Of a DNA stretch of 25,140 nt, positions 7,315-14,484 are shown piece after piece; position 1 is the first letter of the stretch, and every line of letters begins with the position of its first letter. The notes below the pieces were generated by a model, which did not search any database, had not been told where the DNA came from, and saw only the letters and a list, made by a program, of their open reading frames with translations. This DNA is from JBQTHI01 sp052390035. GTDB taxonomy: Bacteria > Actinomycetota > Acidimicrobiia > Spongiisociales > ZC4RG35. The stretch spans positions 1-25,140 of the forward strand of contig JBQTHI010000169.1 of the NCBI GenBank assembly GCA_052390035.1. The letters are read 5' to 3'. The position numbers and the translations under genes are program-made.

Positions 7315-8337
7315 TCACCACAATGGCGGCCATGCACCCGCCGCGGTCACGAGGCTGGCCAGCGAGTCGAGGTCGGTGGGGGAGTCGGCCACCCAGGGGA
7401 TCGTGACCAGGGGTGTCCGAAAACGAGAGGCGAAACCGAGGCGGGCATCGCGCTGGCGTTGCGCCTCGGCACCCCATCTGGCCAGATTTTCGACCAGTTC
7501 GACCCCGGTGCGGGACGGGATCGGGGCGTTGGCCCATCCCGGAGGCAGGCACCGGTTGAACACCACCGCCGCCGGTGGGGCGGCGACCTCCGGCAGCTCG
7601 ACAAAGAACCGGACAGCCTCCGCCATCGGGGCGGGGTCGGCGGTGGTCACCACCACCGTCGAAGCCGCGCGGAAATGGCCCTCGATGATCCGGGACTGTC
7701 GGGCGACGCCGTCATAGGTGGTGCGGAGATCCATCAGGAATTGGGCCACCCTCGACAGCAGATCGGCCCCCAGCAGTTGGTCGGCAAAGCGAAGGAGCGG
7801 ACGAGCGCCCCGGTTGAAGAGCAGTCTTCTACCAGGCAGGCGCCCGCCGGTCATCAGCCGCAACAGCGTCCCTCCCACCAGATCGGCCATTTGGGCCGGG
7901 GCGGTGAAGAACTCGATCCCGCCGGCCGCCGGGGGAGTGTCGATCACCACCAGGTCCCAGACCCGAGCCTCCAAATAGTCCGCCGCCTCTTCGGCGGCTG
8001 CGTAAGACTGGGAGGCGGGGAAATGGGCGGTGGCTGCCCGGAAGAAGTCGCTCTCCACCAACCTTTCTGCCACCGCCGGGTCGGCATGTCGGCGGGCGAC
8101 CGTCTGCCATGATCCGGCCGCGTCGAGCATCGCCGCCCACAACATCGGCAACTCTCCGTGCTGGCGGGGCTCGCCGTCGAGGTCGATCCCCAGCGCCCCG
8201 GCCAGCCGGCGGGCCGGGTCAACCGTGAGGACCAGCGTGCGGCGACCACTCATGGCGGCGCGCACCGCCAACGCTGCTGCCACGGTGGTCTTGCCCACAC
8301 CGCCAGCCCCCGTCACGACCACCGCCCGTGTCCTCAT
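7315..8337 (-). CDS. ArsA/Get3-like ATPase, second of a pair
   Basis: A 340-residue SIMIBI-class P-loop ATPase of the ArsA/Get3 family. The P-loop is GAGGVGKT (10-17): the Walker lysine K16 is present, but the family's signature lysine (second position of GKGGVGKT) is replaced by A11. Switch I keeps D40-P-A, and Switch II is VVIDTPPAAGG (130-140). The start is ATG 8337, whose ATGA overlaps the stop of the preceding ATPase; the longer frame to 8439 would overlap that gene heavily and is unlikely. The pairing resembles the adjacent actinobacterial genes Rv3679-Rv3680, annotated as anion-transporter ATPases and described as Get3-like. No ArsB, ArsC or ArsR is nearby, so arsenite export is unlikely. 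The real client is unknown. Confidence 0.88.
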   Translation of the reverse strand: MRTRAVVVTGAGGVGKTTVAAALAVRAAMSGRRTLVLTVDPARRLAGALGIDLDGEPRQHGELPMLWAAMLDAAGSWQTVARRHADPAVAERLVESDFFRAATAHFPASQSYAAAEEAADYLEARVWDLVVIDTPPAAGGIEFFTAPAQMADLVGGTLLRLMTGGRLPGRRLLFNRGARPLLRFADQLLGADLLSRVAQFLMDLRTTYDGVARQSRIIEGHFRAASTVVVTTADPAPMAEAVRFFVELPEVAAPPAAVVFNRCLPPGWANAPIPSRTGVELVENLARWGAEAQRQRDARLGFASRFRTPLVTIPWVADSPTDLDSLASLVTAAGAWPPLW

Positions 8338-9179
8338 TCGTCCTCCCAGAGGTCGGCGAGACGAGCGGCCACCTCGCCCGGGGTGAGAAGTCCGAACAGG
8401 TAGGGGAAGGTGCGCTCGGGAGGGAGTTGGCCAAGCCACTCTTGCTGGTGGGCGTAAAGCCCGCGGTGGAGGGCGGCGGCCTCACCGCCAGCGCCGGTCC
8501 CCATCGCCTTGGTCCGCAGCGGGTCGAGCACCCGGTTGGTGACCACCCGGTATTTGCCGACGAGGTTGTCGGCGGCGATGGCGGCGAGCGTCTCCTGTGT
8601 TTCGATTACCGGCAATTCTTCGGCCAGGGTCACCAGAATCAAATGGGTGCCGGTCGGGTCGATCAGCATCTCGGTCATCCACTCGGCCTGACGCCTGATC
8701 CGACCGGCGGGCACCAGATCGCTGATGGTGGTGGGGGCACGGAGCAACCCGGCTATCTGACCGGTCGGGGGACAATCGGAGACGATGACGTCGTAGGAGT
8801 CCTGGCGGGCTTCCCACATCACCTTGCCCAGGGTGACCACCTCTCGCACACCCGGGGCGGTGGAGGCCAATGTGTCGAAGAGACGGGCCAGTGGACCAAG
8901 GGTGGCAAGCCCGGGGATCCCGAGCTGCACCTTTAGGTACTCGACCAAAGCCCGGCTGCGGTCGATGGCCAGGGCATGCAAACCGGGTCCCAGCTCCCGG
9001 GGGGCGAATTCGAGCCGGTCGACCCCCAGGTGGGCGGCGAGACCCCCACCCGCCGCCACATCGATGGCCAGCACCCGCCTCCCCTGCCGGTGGTGGGCGA
9101 TGGCGAGCGCAGCGGTCATCGCCGACTTGCCGGTCCCGCCCTTACCGGAAACCAGTATCAGGCGGGGAGGATCTGTCAC
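8334..9179 (-). CDS. ArsA/Get3-like ATPase, first of a pair
   Basis: A 281-residue ArsA/Get3-family ATPase. It has the deviant Walker A GKGGTGKS (12-19) with signature lysine K13, which reaches across the dimer interface in this family. Switch I reads AIDVAAGGG (38-46), so the usual DPA has become DVA. Switch II is SDCPPTG (134-140). I chose GTG 9179, which overlaps the stop of the 70-residue gene (GTGA), over the TTG at 9227, because the P-loop then starts about 10 residues in, as normal. The 3' end overlaps the next ATPase (ATGA), so equal translation and heterodimer formation are likely. Motif losses in the two proteins are complementary. Confidence 0.88.
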   Translation of the reverse strand: MTDPPRLILVSGKGGTGKSAMTAALAIAHHRQGRRVLAIDVAAGGGLAAHLGVDRLEFAPRELGPGLHALAIDRSRALVEYLKVQLGIPGLATLGPLARLFDTLASTAPGVREVVTLGKVMWEARQDSYDVIVSDCPPTGQIAGLLRAPTTISDLVPAGRIRRQAEWMTEMLIDPTGTHLILVTLAEELPVIETQETLAAIAADNLVGKYRVVTNRVLDPLRTKAMGTGAGGEAAALHRGLYAHQQEWLGQLPPERTFPYLFGLLTPGEVAARLADLWEDE

Positions 9180-9388
9180 CCGGAAAGCGGGATCCGCAGG
9201 ACCAACTCGGCGTCCTCCACCAACCAACGGGCGGCGCCGATCAACGAGTAGTCGATGAAATCGGTTTCGGCCTGTTCGATGAACCGACGCCGTTCCTCCC
9301 CTGCGACCGGTGGTAACCCTCTCTCTTTGACTGCCGCGGCCCTGTCCCGAAACCGTCCGAGGAGCGCATCCACATCAAGTTCTGCCAT
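9176..9388 (-). CDS. Small conserved-looking protein coupled to the Get3-like pair
   Basis: A 70-residue protein from ATG 9388, starting MAELDVDALLGRFRDRAAAV. A GGAGG Shine-Dalgarno lies three bases upstream, the clearest ribosome-binding site in this minus-strand block. The N-terminal half is charged and helical; the C-terminal half (about 45-66, IDYSLIGAARWLVEDAELVL) is amphipathic or hydrophobic, without a clear transmembrane helix. The stop overlaps the GTG start of the first ATPase, which indicates translational coupling. M. tuberculosis also has a very small gene just before its ATPase pair, but I cannot show homology. Function unknown; a subunit or client adaptor of the ATPase pair is a reasonable guess from position only. 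The longer frame to 9592 crosses repeats and the thyX-like gene and is not credible. Confidence 0.75.
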   Translation of the reverse strand: MAELDVDALLGRFRDRAAAVKERGLPPVAGEERRRFIEQAETDFIDYSLIGAARWLVEDAELVLRIPLSG

Positions 9389-9424
9389 AAGCCTCCAACC
9401 TAAGCGATTCGTGGTGGCAGTGGA

Positions 9425-9451
9425 CCACCCCATACCTAAGGTTTGGGGTGG
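9425..9451. other. Strong hairpin between the thyX-like gene and the 70-residue gene
   Basis: CCACCCCA (9425-9432) pairs with TGGGGTGG (9444-9451); an inner ACC/GGT pair closes a TAA loop, with one mismatch between. No U-tract follows in either direction. It lies 37 bases upstream of the 70-residue gene's start codon and 83 bases past the thyX-like stop, so it could be a U-less terminator, an attenuator or an operator. Confidence 0.5.
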
Positions 9452-9493
9452 GGTACAGCCCCCAAGATCGTCTTCAGTATGACGGGGCTGCCG

Positions 9494-9554
9494 GCCCGTT
9501 ATCGCCCGGCCCGTTTGACGGGCTCCCTGCCCGTTATCGCCCGGCCCGTTGACG
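9494..9554. repeat. Tandem duplication of the thyX-like 3' end
   Basis: A 26-27-base unit occurs at 9494-9520 and 9529-9554, starting 35 bases apart; copy 1 has one extra T. The copy at 9529-9554 spans the last six codons and TAA stop of the thyX-like gene; the other lies just downstream of it, outside the frame. Each copy contains short GCCCGT/ACGGGC arms that can form stem-loops, for example 9509-9523. Confidence 0.7.
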
Positions 9555-11156
9555 CTCTGCCCGTCGTTCAGCCTCCAGCCGCTCGAGGTCAACGTCGCTT
9601 CGGTCGACGAAGCTCATAGCGGCGGCGATGGCGCGATGGCCGGCCACACTCTCGATCTGACTGTGCATTGCGGCGCAGACCTGGCGGTAGGTGGGATGAC
9701 CGGCCGGCTGGGTTCGCAGCTCGATGAGATGGAACGCCTGGCGGGCGTTCATCTCCATAACAAACCTGATCTGGAAGGCGAACGGCACCACATACTGGGC
9801 GACGTCCTGTCCCAGCAGCTGCCGGCTCCGCTCGTACATGTCCCCAGCTCGCTCCATCATTTCGACAAAAGGTGCGCCGACTCCCGCCTCTTCGAGCTCG
9901 GGGGGCATCTGATAGCCGAGCCGGGCCGACAGACGCTGCCATTCGATCGTCATCAGCCGGTGCCGTTGCAGATCCCGAAACGCCCCAAAGTCACACATGA
10001 CGTCAAACCGGTAGCCGGTCCGCTCCATGGCGCGTCCCGGCTTATGCCGACGGTTCGACCGGTCGCCGACCAGGGTGGCGATCACCTCGGCGCGTTCGGC
10101 CGGGGTCATCGCCCGGGCGCGACGGATCAACTCGGCGTCGGAGAGCTCCGATGCCGCATAGAGCGCCGATGCGGCCAACTTCACCTCCGCCTCCGGGTCC
10201 CAGTCGGTGAGCTCCACCGAAATAGCTCCCTCTCTCACCTCGGCCGGCACTTCACCCTCCTGCGCCATCTTCTCGAGGCCGAGCCGGGTTGAAGCAAGAT
10301 ATTCACTCCATGCCCGGCCGCGATCGGGGAGGTCCACCCTGGTGAGGAAGGAAGGAATCACCTTGCGCAACTCCTCGAGCATCATCACCGAATAGGACCG
10401 GACCTCGTCAAGGGGATGGGCGGCCATCCGTACCAGCGCCATCTCGTACGCCTGGCCACTAGCGAAGATCCCTACGTTGGAAAGGGTGGAGGCGGGAAGG
10501 AGGCCCCTCACCGTGTCGCACGCCTTGGCCCTGATCGTGGCATTCCAAACTGTGGCCGAGTCGCCCTCACCCTTCGGAAAGCGGGCACGGAAATAGTCCG
10601 ACATCACTCTCACCAGGTCGGAATAGGTTTTGAAGAAGCCCTCCATCAACTTGGAGTAGTCATCGGCCAGCACGGACCGGGCGACCTCGACCGGGAGGTG
10701 ATACCGAAAACGATCGCCGAGGCGAACGTCATATTCGATGTAGCGGGTGGACTGCTCGAGGTAGGCCGCCAACCGGCCCCATTCGAGAACCTTGGTCAAG
10801 AGATTCGACGCCTGTTCGCAGGCAAGATGCACCCCACCGAGTTGGGCCACTGAATCGTCGCCGTATTCGAAGAACACCCGCTGATATAGAGTTTCAGCCC
10901 GCCGCAAGTTGATCAGCGAGTCATTCCCGTCGAGATTGCCGGCGATCGATTCGATCCCGGTGTCCGGATCGGCCATGAACTCGTCGAGGAACAACCGGCG
11001 GACCGATTTGGCGGAGCGGGAATAGCGGGCAAACAGGGCCCCCTTGACAACCTCGGGCAGGTTGATGAGGGCGAATACCGGCCGGTCGACATTGGTGAAG
11101 AACCGGGAGAGGACCGCCTGTTCGGCCCGGCTGAACTGCTCGTGGTGATACGACAC
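9534..11156 (-). CDS. thyX: Tandem-domain ThyX-like protein (putative flavin-dependent thymidylate synthase)
   Basis: 540 residues, about twice a usual ThyX, made of two ThyX-like domains. Classical ThyX uses FAD and methylenetetrahydrofolate to methylate dUMP and carries the RHRx7S signature, commonly inside RHRxASxNEQSTRY. Domain 1 (about 25-280) keeps the right half, WGRLAAYLEQSTRY (126-139), with RH replaced by WG. Domain 2 (about 330-515) keeps RHR (398-400) but then reads LMTIEWQRLSAR and lacks the ExSxRY part. Both keep later ThyX features (LPAST at 220-224; NAR at 470-472 and HLIELR at 476-481). The GTG start at 11156 has no upstream alternative in frame and no Shine-Dalgarno. Family membership is firm; thymidylate synthase activity is not. 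The gene symbol is by family only. Confidence 0.8.
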   Translation of the reverse strand: MSYHHEQFSRAEQAVLSRFFTNVDRPVFALINLPEVVKGALFARYSRSAKSVRRLFLDEFMADPDTGIESIAGNLDGNDSLINLRRAETLYQRVFFEYGDDSVAQLGGVHLACEQASNLLTKVLEWGRLAAYLEQSTRYIEYDVRLGDRFRYHLPVEVARSVLADDYSKLMEGFFKTYSDLVRVMSDYFRARFPKGEGDSATVWNATIRAKACDTVRGLLPASTLSNVGIFASGQAYEMALVRMAAHPLDEVRSYSVMMLEELRKVIPSFLTRVDLPDRGRAWSEYLASTRLGLEKMAQEGEVPAEVREGAISVELTDWDPEAEVKLAASALYAASELSDAELIRRARAMTPAERAEVIATLVGDRSNRRHKPGRAMERTGYRFDVMCDFGAFRDLQRHRLMTIEWQRLSARLGYQMPPELEEAGVGAPFVEMMERAGDMYERSRQLLGQDVAQYVVPFAFQIRFVMEMNARQAFHLIELRTQPAGHPTYRQVCAAMHSQIESVAGHRAIAAAMSFVDRSDVDLERLEAERRAERQRAGR

Positions 11157-11166
11157 GAAGAAGCCG

Positions 11167-11193
11167 AGTGTACCGGGACCACCTCTGTGTCCA
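11167..11193 (-). promoter_or_regulatory. Candidate promoter for the thyX-like gene
   Basis: On the minus strand TGGACA (11193-11188) and TACACT (11172-11167) are separated by 15 bases. The -10 box ends 10 bases before the GTG start, predicting an almost leaderless mRNA, which fits the missing Shine-Dalgarno. The divergent gene at 11211 has TAGCGT at 11196-11201, nine bases from its ATG. Confidence 0.4.
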
Positions 11194-11210
11194 GGTAGCG
11201 TGGACCTTCG

Positions 11211-11501
11211 ATGGGATGGCTTCGGGTCGTCATACTTTTGCTGGTCCTGGCCGGCCTAGCCATCGCCGCCTTGCCGGTGCTGGTGCTCCTCGACCTGCTC
11301 GGCGGTGGTACCGGGTGGGGACTGTGCCCGGCCGGTCTGTCGGGCTGCCCGGATCGGTACACAACCGGACCGGTCCTGGCCGCTTACCTGATGCTCGCCT
11401 TGATGGTCGTAGTGGCCCTCATCCGGGTGGTCTCCCGGTTGCTGCGCCGGCTCGACCGGAACAAGGCCCTTGTGGGTGGACCGGTCAACGGGCCGAGCTG
11501 A
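11211..11501 (+). CDS. Small two-helix membrane protein, function unknown
   Basis: A 96-residue protein not matched to a named family. It has two hydrophobic helices (about 5-28 and 53-74) separated by a short loop with two cysteines (C39 and C46, in GWGLCPAGLSGCPDRY), then a basic tail (RVVSRLLRRLDRNK). The positive tail suggests both termini in the cytoplasm with the Cys-containing loop outside. The composition is typical of a genuine membrane protein rather than a shadow frame. It is divergent from the thyX-like gene, and its last 17 bases overlap the 3' end of the convergent EamA gene. Confidence 0.7.
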   Translation: MGWLRVVILLLVLAGLAIAALPVLVLLDLLGGGTGWGLCPAGLSGCPDRYTTGPVLAAYLMLALMVVVALIRVVSRLLRRLDRNKALVGGPVNGPS

Positions 11502-12360
11502 GCACTTCTGTCTCGATCTCTGCCTCTTCGCCCCGGGTGATGACCACATATATGGCGGCGATGATCAGGGCGGCGCCCAGCCAACCGCGAGGGGTGAGGC
11601 GCTCGCCTAACACCACTGCCGCCGTCGCCACTCCGAAGGCAGGTTCAAGGGCGAGCAGCACTCCGGTTCGGGCCGGACCGATGACCGTCTGCGCCCAAAT
11701 CTGCAGAAGGAAGGCTCCCGCACTCACCCCGAGGGCCGTGATCAAGAGGGCGGGCACCTCCCGCCCGGAAGGCACCCGCAGATCTTCGATAGCACCCGAG
11801 ACACCGAACGCCAGGCCGGCGGTGACCAGCAGTTGGGCGGCGGTGAACGGAACAATCGGGTGACGGCTCGCAAAGCGATCGAGTGCGATGATGTGCGCGG
11901 CGAATGACACGGCCGCCCCGACGGTAAGAAGGTCGCCGGTGACAAAGGCCGCTCCCTCCCGAGCGGTCAACATCTCCACTCCCAGAAAGGCGGCCACTGC
12001 CCCGAGGAGCACCCACGGTCGAGGCGCCGATCGGCGAAGCGCCGCCGCCAGCATTGGGGTGATGATGACGAATAGACCGGTGATCAACGCCGAGTTGGAG
12101 GCCCCGGTCGTTACCAGCCCTGCCGTTTGCAGTGAATACCCGGCGAAAAGGAAGCCACCGGCGACTGCCCCGTCGCGCCAGATCGGCCACCCGCGGGGGA
12201 TGGCAGCCATGGCCAGGACAGCCCCTCCGAGTAAGAAACGCCACGCTACGAAACCGACCGGGGGAAAGCTCGTCACAGCCTCCTTGATGACCACGAAGGT
12301 CGATCCGAACAGGAAGGCGGCGACGGCGATGGCTAGACCGGCGAGGGTGGTGCGTTGCAA
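11485..12360 (-). CDS. EamA/DMT-superfamily transporter
   Basis: A 291-residue membrane protein with about ten hydrophobic helices in two EamA repeats (about 8-135 and 145-277). Family hallmarks are FLFGSTFVVIKEA near residues 16-28, WRFLLGG (40-46), and in the second repeat ALEPAFGVATAAVVLGERLTP, the typical E-P-x2-A...L-x-E-x2-T block. These are drug/metabolite exporters; substrates (amino acids, metabolites, drugs) cannot be read from sequence. The start is TTG 12360, chosen because it lies right before the first helix; no ATG fits better. Divergent from nth. Confidence 0.88.
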   Translation of the reverse strand: MQRTTLAGLAIAVAAFLFGSTFVVIKEAVTSFPPVGFVAWRFLLGGAVLAMAAIPRGWPIWRDGAVAGGFLFAGYSLQTAGLVTTGASNSALITGLFVIITPMLAAALRRSAPRPWVLLGAVAAFLGVEMLTAREGAAFVTGDLLTVGAAVSFAAHIIALDRFASRHPIVPFTAAQLLVTAGLAFGVSGAIEDLRVPSGREVPALLITALGVSAGAFLLQIWAQTVIGPARTGVLLALEPAFGVATAAVVLGERLTPRGWLGAALIIAAIYVVITRGEEAEIETEVLSSAR

Positions 12361-12385
12361 CTTGGCAGTAGATCGGGGAGCGGAA

Positions 12386-12401
12386 GGGTAGGGGCCTACC
12401 C
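12386..12401. promoter_or_regulatory. 16-bp palindrome in the EamA/nth divergent region
   Basis: GGGTAGGGGCCTACCC has seven-base arms around two central bases. It lies between the EamA start (12360) and the nth start (12439), a good position for an operator acting on either gene. As RNA it could form a six-base-pair stem with a tetraloop, without a U-tract. Confidence 0.4.
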
Positions 12402-12438
12402 TCGGTGCGATGCAAGCCCAGATGGTGCCCGGCTAACG

Positions 12439-13098
12439 GTGCAATCGCCTCCCTCACCTACCCCGGCTGCCCGACGACGGGCCAGCGCGATTCTCAAACG
12501 GCTCAAGGTCCGCTACCCGGTGATCCGCACCGCCCTCGATTACGTCGACGCCTGGCAGTTGCTGGTGGCAACGGTGCTCTCCGCCCAGACAACCGATGAC
12601 AACATCAACCGGATCACCCCGGTCCTGTTCGAGCGGTTCCCCACGGCCTTCGACCTGGCCACGGCCAACCCCGAGGAGGTGGAGAGGATCGTTTTCTCCT
12701 CCGGCTTTTACCGGCAGAAAACCAAGTCAATCATCGCTCTCTCCAGGGCCTTGGTGGAAAGGTTCGATGGACTCGTTCCCACCGACCTCGGCCAGCTCAC
12801 CACCTTGCCGGGGGTGGGGAGAAAGACGGCCAGCGTCGTCATGGCGGAGGCTTTTTCGTCCCCGGCGATTGCAGTCGATACCCACGTGCGCCGTGTCACC
12901 CGGCGTCTCGACCTCACCGCAAACACCGACCCGGTCAAAATCGAAATGGATCTGCGCGCCCTCTTCCCCGAGAAGGAATGGACCGGAGTCTCGATGCGGA
13001 TCATCCAGTTTGGCCGCGACACTTGCGACGCTCGGCGCCCGCTTTGCCCCGAGTGCGAGCTGAACCGAATCTGCCGGTGGCCGGGCAAGCGCGTTTAA
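12439..13098 (+). CDS. nth: Endonuclease III
   Basis: A bifunctional DNA glycosylase/AP lyase of base excision repair that removes oxidised pyrimidines. From GTG 12439 it has 219 residues, the usual length. The helix-hairpin-helix LPGVGRKTASVV (123-134) contains catalytic K129; AVDTHVRR (145-152) carries catalytic D147. The [4Fe-4S] cluster ligands are C196-x6-C203-x2-C206-x5-C212, exactly the Nth spacing. LSAQTTDDNIN (48-58) is the conserved helix after the first motif. The frame is open to 12355, but that extension crosses the intergenic palindrome and does not look like protein. In M. tuberculosis nth (Rv3674c) lies close to the Get3-like pair, as it does here at about 3 kb. Confidence 0.95.
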   Translation: MQSPPSPTPAARRRASAILKRLKVRYPVIRTALDYVDAWQLLVATVLSAQTTDDNINRITPVLFERFPTAFDLATANPEEVERIVFSSGFYRQKTKSIIALSRALVERFDGLVPTDLGQLTTLPGVGRKTASVVMAEAFSSPAIAVDTHVRRVTRRLDLTANTDPVKIEMDLRALFPEKEWTGVSMRIIQFGRDTCDARRPLCPECELNRICRWPGKRV

Positions 13099-13108
13099 GG
13101 CGCTCGCC

Positions 13109-13143
13109 CGAAGATGCGGCAAGCCTCGACCGGCGAATCTTCG
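13109..13143. terminator. Weak hairpin between convergent nth and MFS genes
   Basis: CGAAGAT (13109-13115) pairs with ATCTTCG (13137-13143) across a 21-base loop, in the 96-base gap between two convergent stops. No U-tract is present. Position suits a bidirectional terminator, but the structure is weak. Confidence 0.25.
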
Positions 13144-13194
13144 CGCTCGCCCTGCCGGCGGTGGGAGCGCTGGCGGCGTAGCCTGGAGGGGACT

Positions 13195-14412
13195 TCAAGA
13201 GCCACTCGGGTTCTGGGCGGCTGCCAGCGAACTGCCTTTGGTTTCGGGCAGGAACAGGGTGATGGCCATGGCGGCAAGCACTCCCAACCCGAGTACGTCA
13301 AGGGTGCCGGCCAGACCCACCCGGTCGATGAGGAGCCGCCCAGCCCCCAACCCGGCCGCCGAGCCAATAGTCCCGATCCAGGCCACCGTGGTGGCACCAG
13401 TCGCCCGGGTTTCGGTTGGGAACAGTTCGGCCCGGTGGGTGGTGGCGGCGGGCACATAAGCGAAGGATCCAAACGACGACACCACGAAGGCCGCCAGGAG
13501 GAGTCCGACATTGTCGAGGTGGTACAGGCCGAGCCCCCCGACGAGGGCTGCGGCGAGCGCCATGATGGTCGTTGGCCGCCTGCCCCAAGAGTCGGCCAGG
13601 CGGCCCCCGATGAAGAAACCGACTGCTCCCAGCGTCCCGCCCGCCAGGGTGAGGGTGACCACCTGACCGGTGCCAAGGCCGAGCTGTCCACCGAGGCGTT
13701 CAGTCACAAATGCGATGCCGAAAGCAGAGAAGCTGGCAGCGAGCAGACTCGACAGTCCGGCCCTCGCGAAGTAGCGGGTTCTCACCGTTCGCCGCAACTC
13801 GCCGAAGTGCGACCCGTGAGGCCGGAGGAGCGGACTCTCCTCGATGCGACGGACGAGGAAAGGAAGCAGGAGGATCCCGGTGAGAGTGAAGACATACGGA
13901 AGCCGCCAGTCGACTTCAGCCATCGGCAAACCGAGGATGGCCAGCCCCGCCCCGAGACTGCCGGCGGCGGCATAGAGGCTGACGCCGTAGGCTCGCACGG
14001 GCGTCGACAGTTGTTCAGCGAGCCAGACGACGCCCAACGCCGACACCCCCGAGGTGGCGGCTCTCACCACGCCCTGAGTCACGCCGTACTGCCACGGCTC
14101 GGCGGCTAGAGCACTGGCGCCGCTGGCCACCAGCAGGACGGTGTAAGCCGTTATCAGCGCCCGGCGGCGTCCGCGGCGATCCGCCCACAACGATAAGGCG
14201 ATCGCCATAAAACCAGCCAGTCGGGTCACTGCCAGCAGCGCGCTAATCGCCGACTCGCCCATGCCCAGCCCGGCCCGCGTGAAAGGGAGAGTCGCGGTGG
14301 CCTGCGCCTGGGAAAAGCCCTGGGCCACGCCCACCATCCACATCACCGCCGCGGCCGCCCGGTCTTTACGGTCGAAGCGATCGGTGGGGAGGAGGGGCTG
14401 GAGCAGTCTCAA
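13195..14412 (-). CDS. MFS transporter
   Basis: A 405-residue major facilitator superfamily permease with about twelve membrane helices. Conserved signs are WADRRGRRRALI (76-87), the G-x3-D-R-x-G-R-R motif of the helix 2-3 loop, and its second-half copy GGRLADSWGRRP. A PETKG-type sequence near the C terminus (LFLPETKGSSL) is typical of the sugar-porter and metabolite/H+ symporter branches. Substrate unknown. The start is TTG 14412; the first helix begins near residue 20. An internal ATG (residue 24) would cut into that helix. Divergent from ccdA with a 72-base gap in which I see no convincing promoter. Its 3' end faces nth. Confidence 0.88.
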   Translation of the reverse strand: MRLLQPLLPTDRFDRKDRAAAAVMWMVGVAQGFSQAQATATLPFTRAGLGMGESAISALLAVTRLAGFMAIALSLWADRRGRRRALITAYTVLLVASGASALAAEPWQYGVTQGVVRAATSGVSALGVVWLAEQLSTPVRAYGVSLYAAAGSLGAGLAILGLPMAEVDWRLPYVFTLTGILLLPFLVRRIEESPLLRPHGSHFGELRRTVRTRYFARAGLSSLLAASFSAFGIAFVTERLGGQLGLGTGQVVTLTLAGGTLGAVGFFIGGRLADSWGRRPTTIMALAAALVGGLGLYHLDNVGLLLAAFVVSSFGSFAYVPAATTHRAELFPTETRATGATTVAWIGTIGSAAGLGAGRLLIDRVGLAGTLDVLGLGVLAAMAITLFLPETKGSSLAAAQNPSGS

Positions 14413-14484
14413 CGTGTGGTGGTGGCTGTGGGATGATGGTGGCAGGTAGTCGTGACTCAGTAGGGATCAGGATGGTCCCGCCTC

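Noticed and set aside
7315..9179. Arsenite efflux operon
   Set aside because: The ATPases are ArsA-family, but there is no ArsB, ArsC, ArsD or ArsR, and the ArsA metalloid-binding cysteines are not evident.
9389..9592. N-terminal extension of the 70-residue gene
   Set aside because: It runs through the hairpin, the duplicated repeat and the end of the thyX-like gene; the internal ATG has a good Shine-Dalgarno.
12410..12436. An eight-codon ATG frame just before nth, considered as a leader peptide
   Set aside because: No run of a single regulatory amino acid and no following terminator/antiterminator; chance is sufficient.
13114..14109. A 331-residue plus-strand frame opposite the MFS gene
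   Set aside because: Charged, low-complexity translation with no motif; the minus strand has clear MFS helices and loop motifs.
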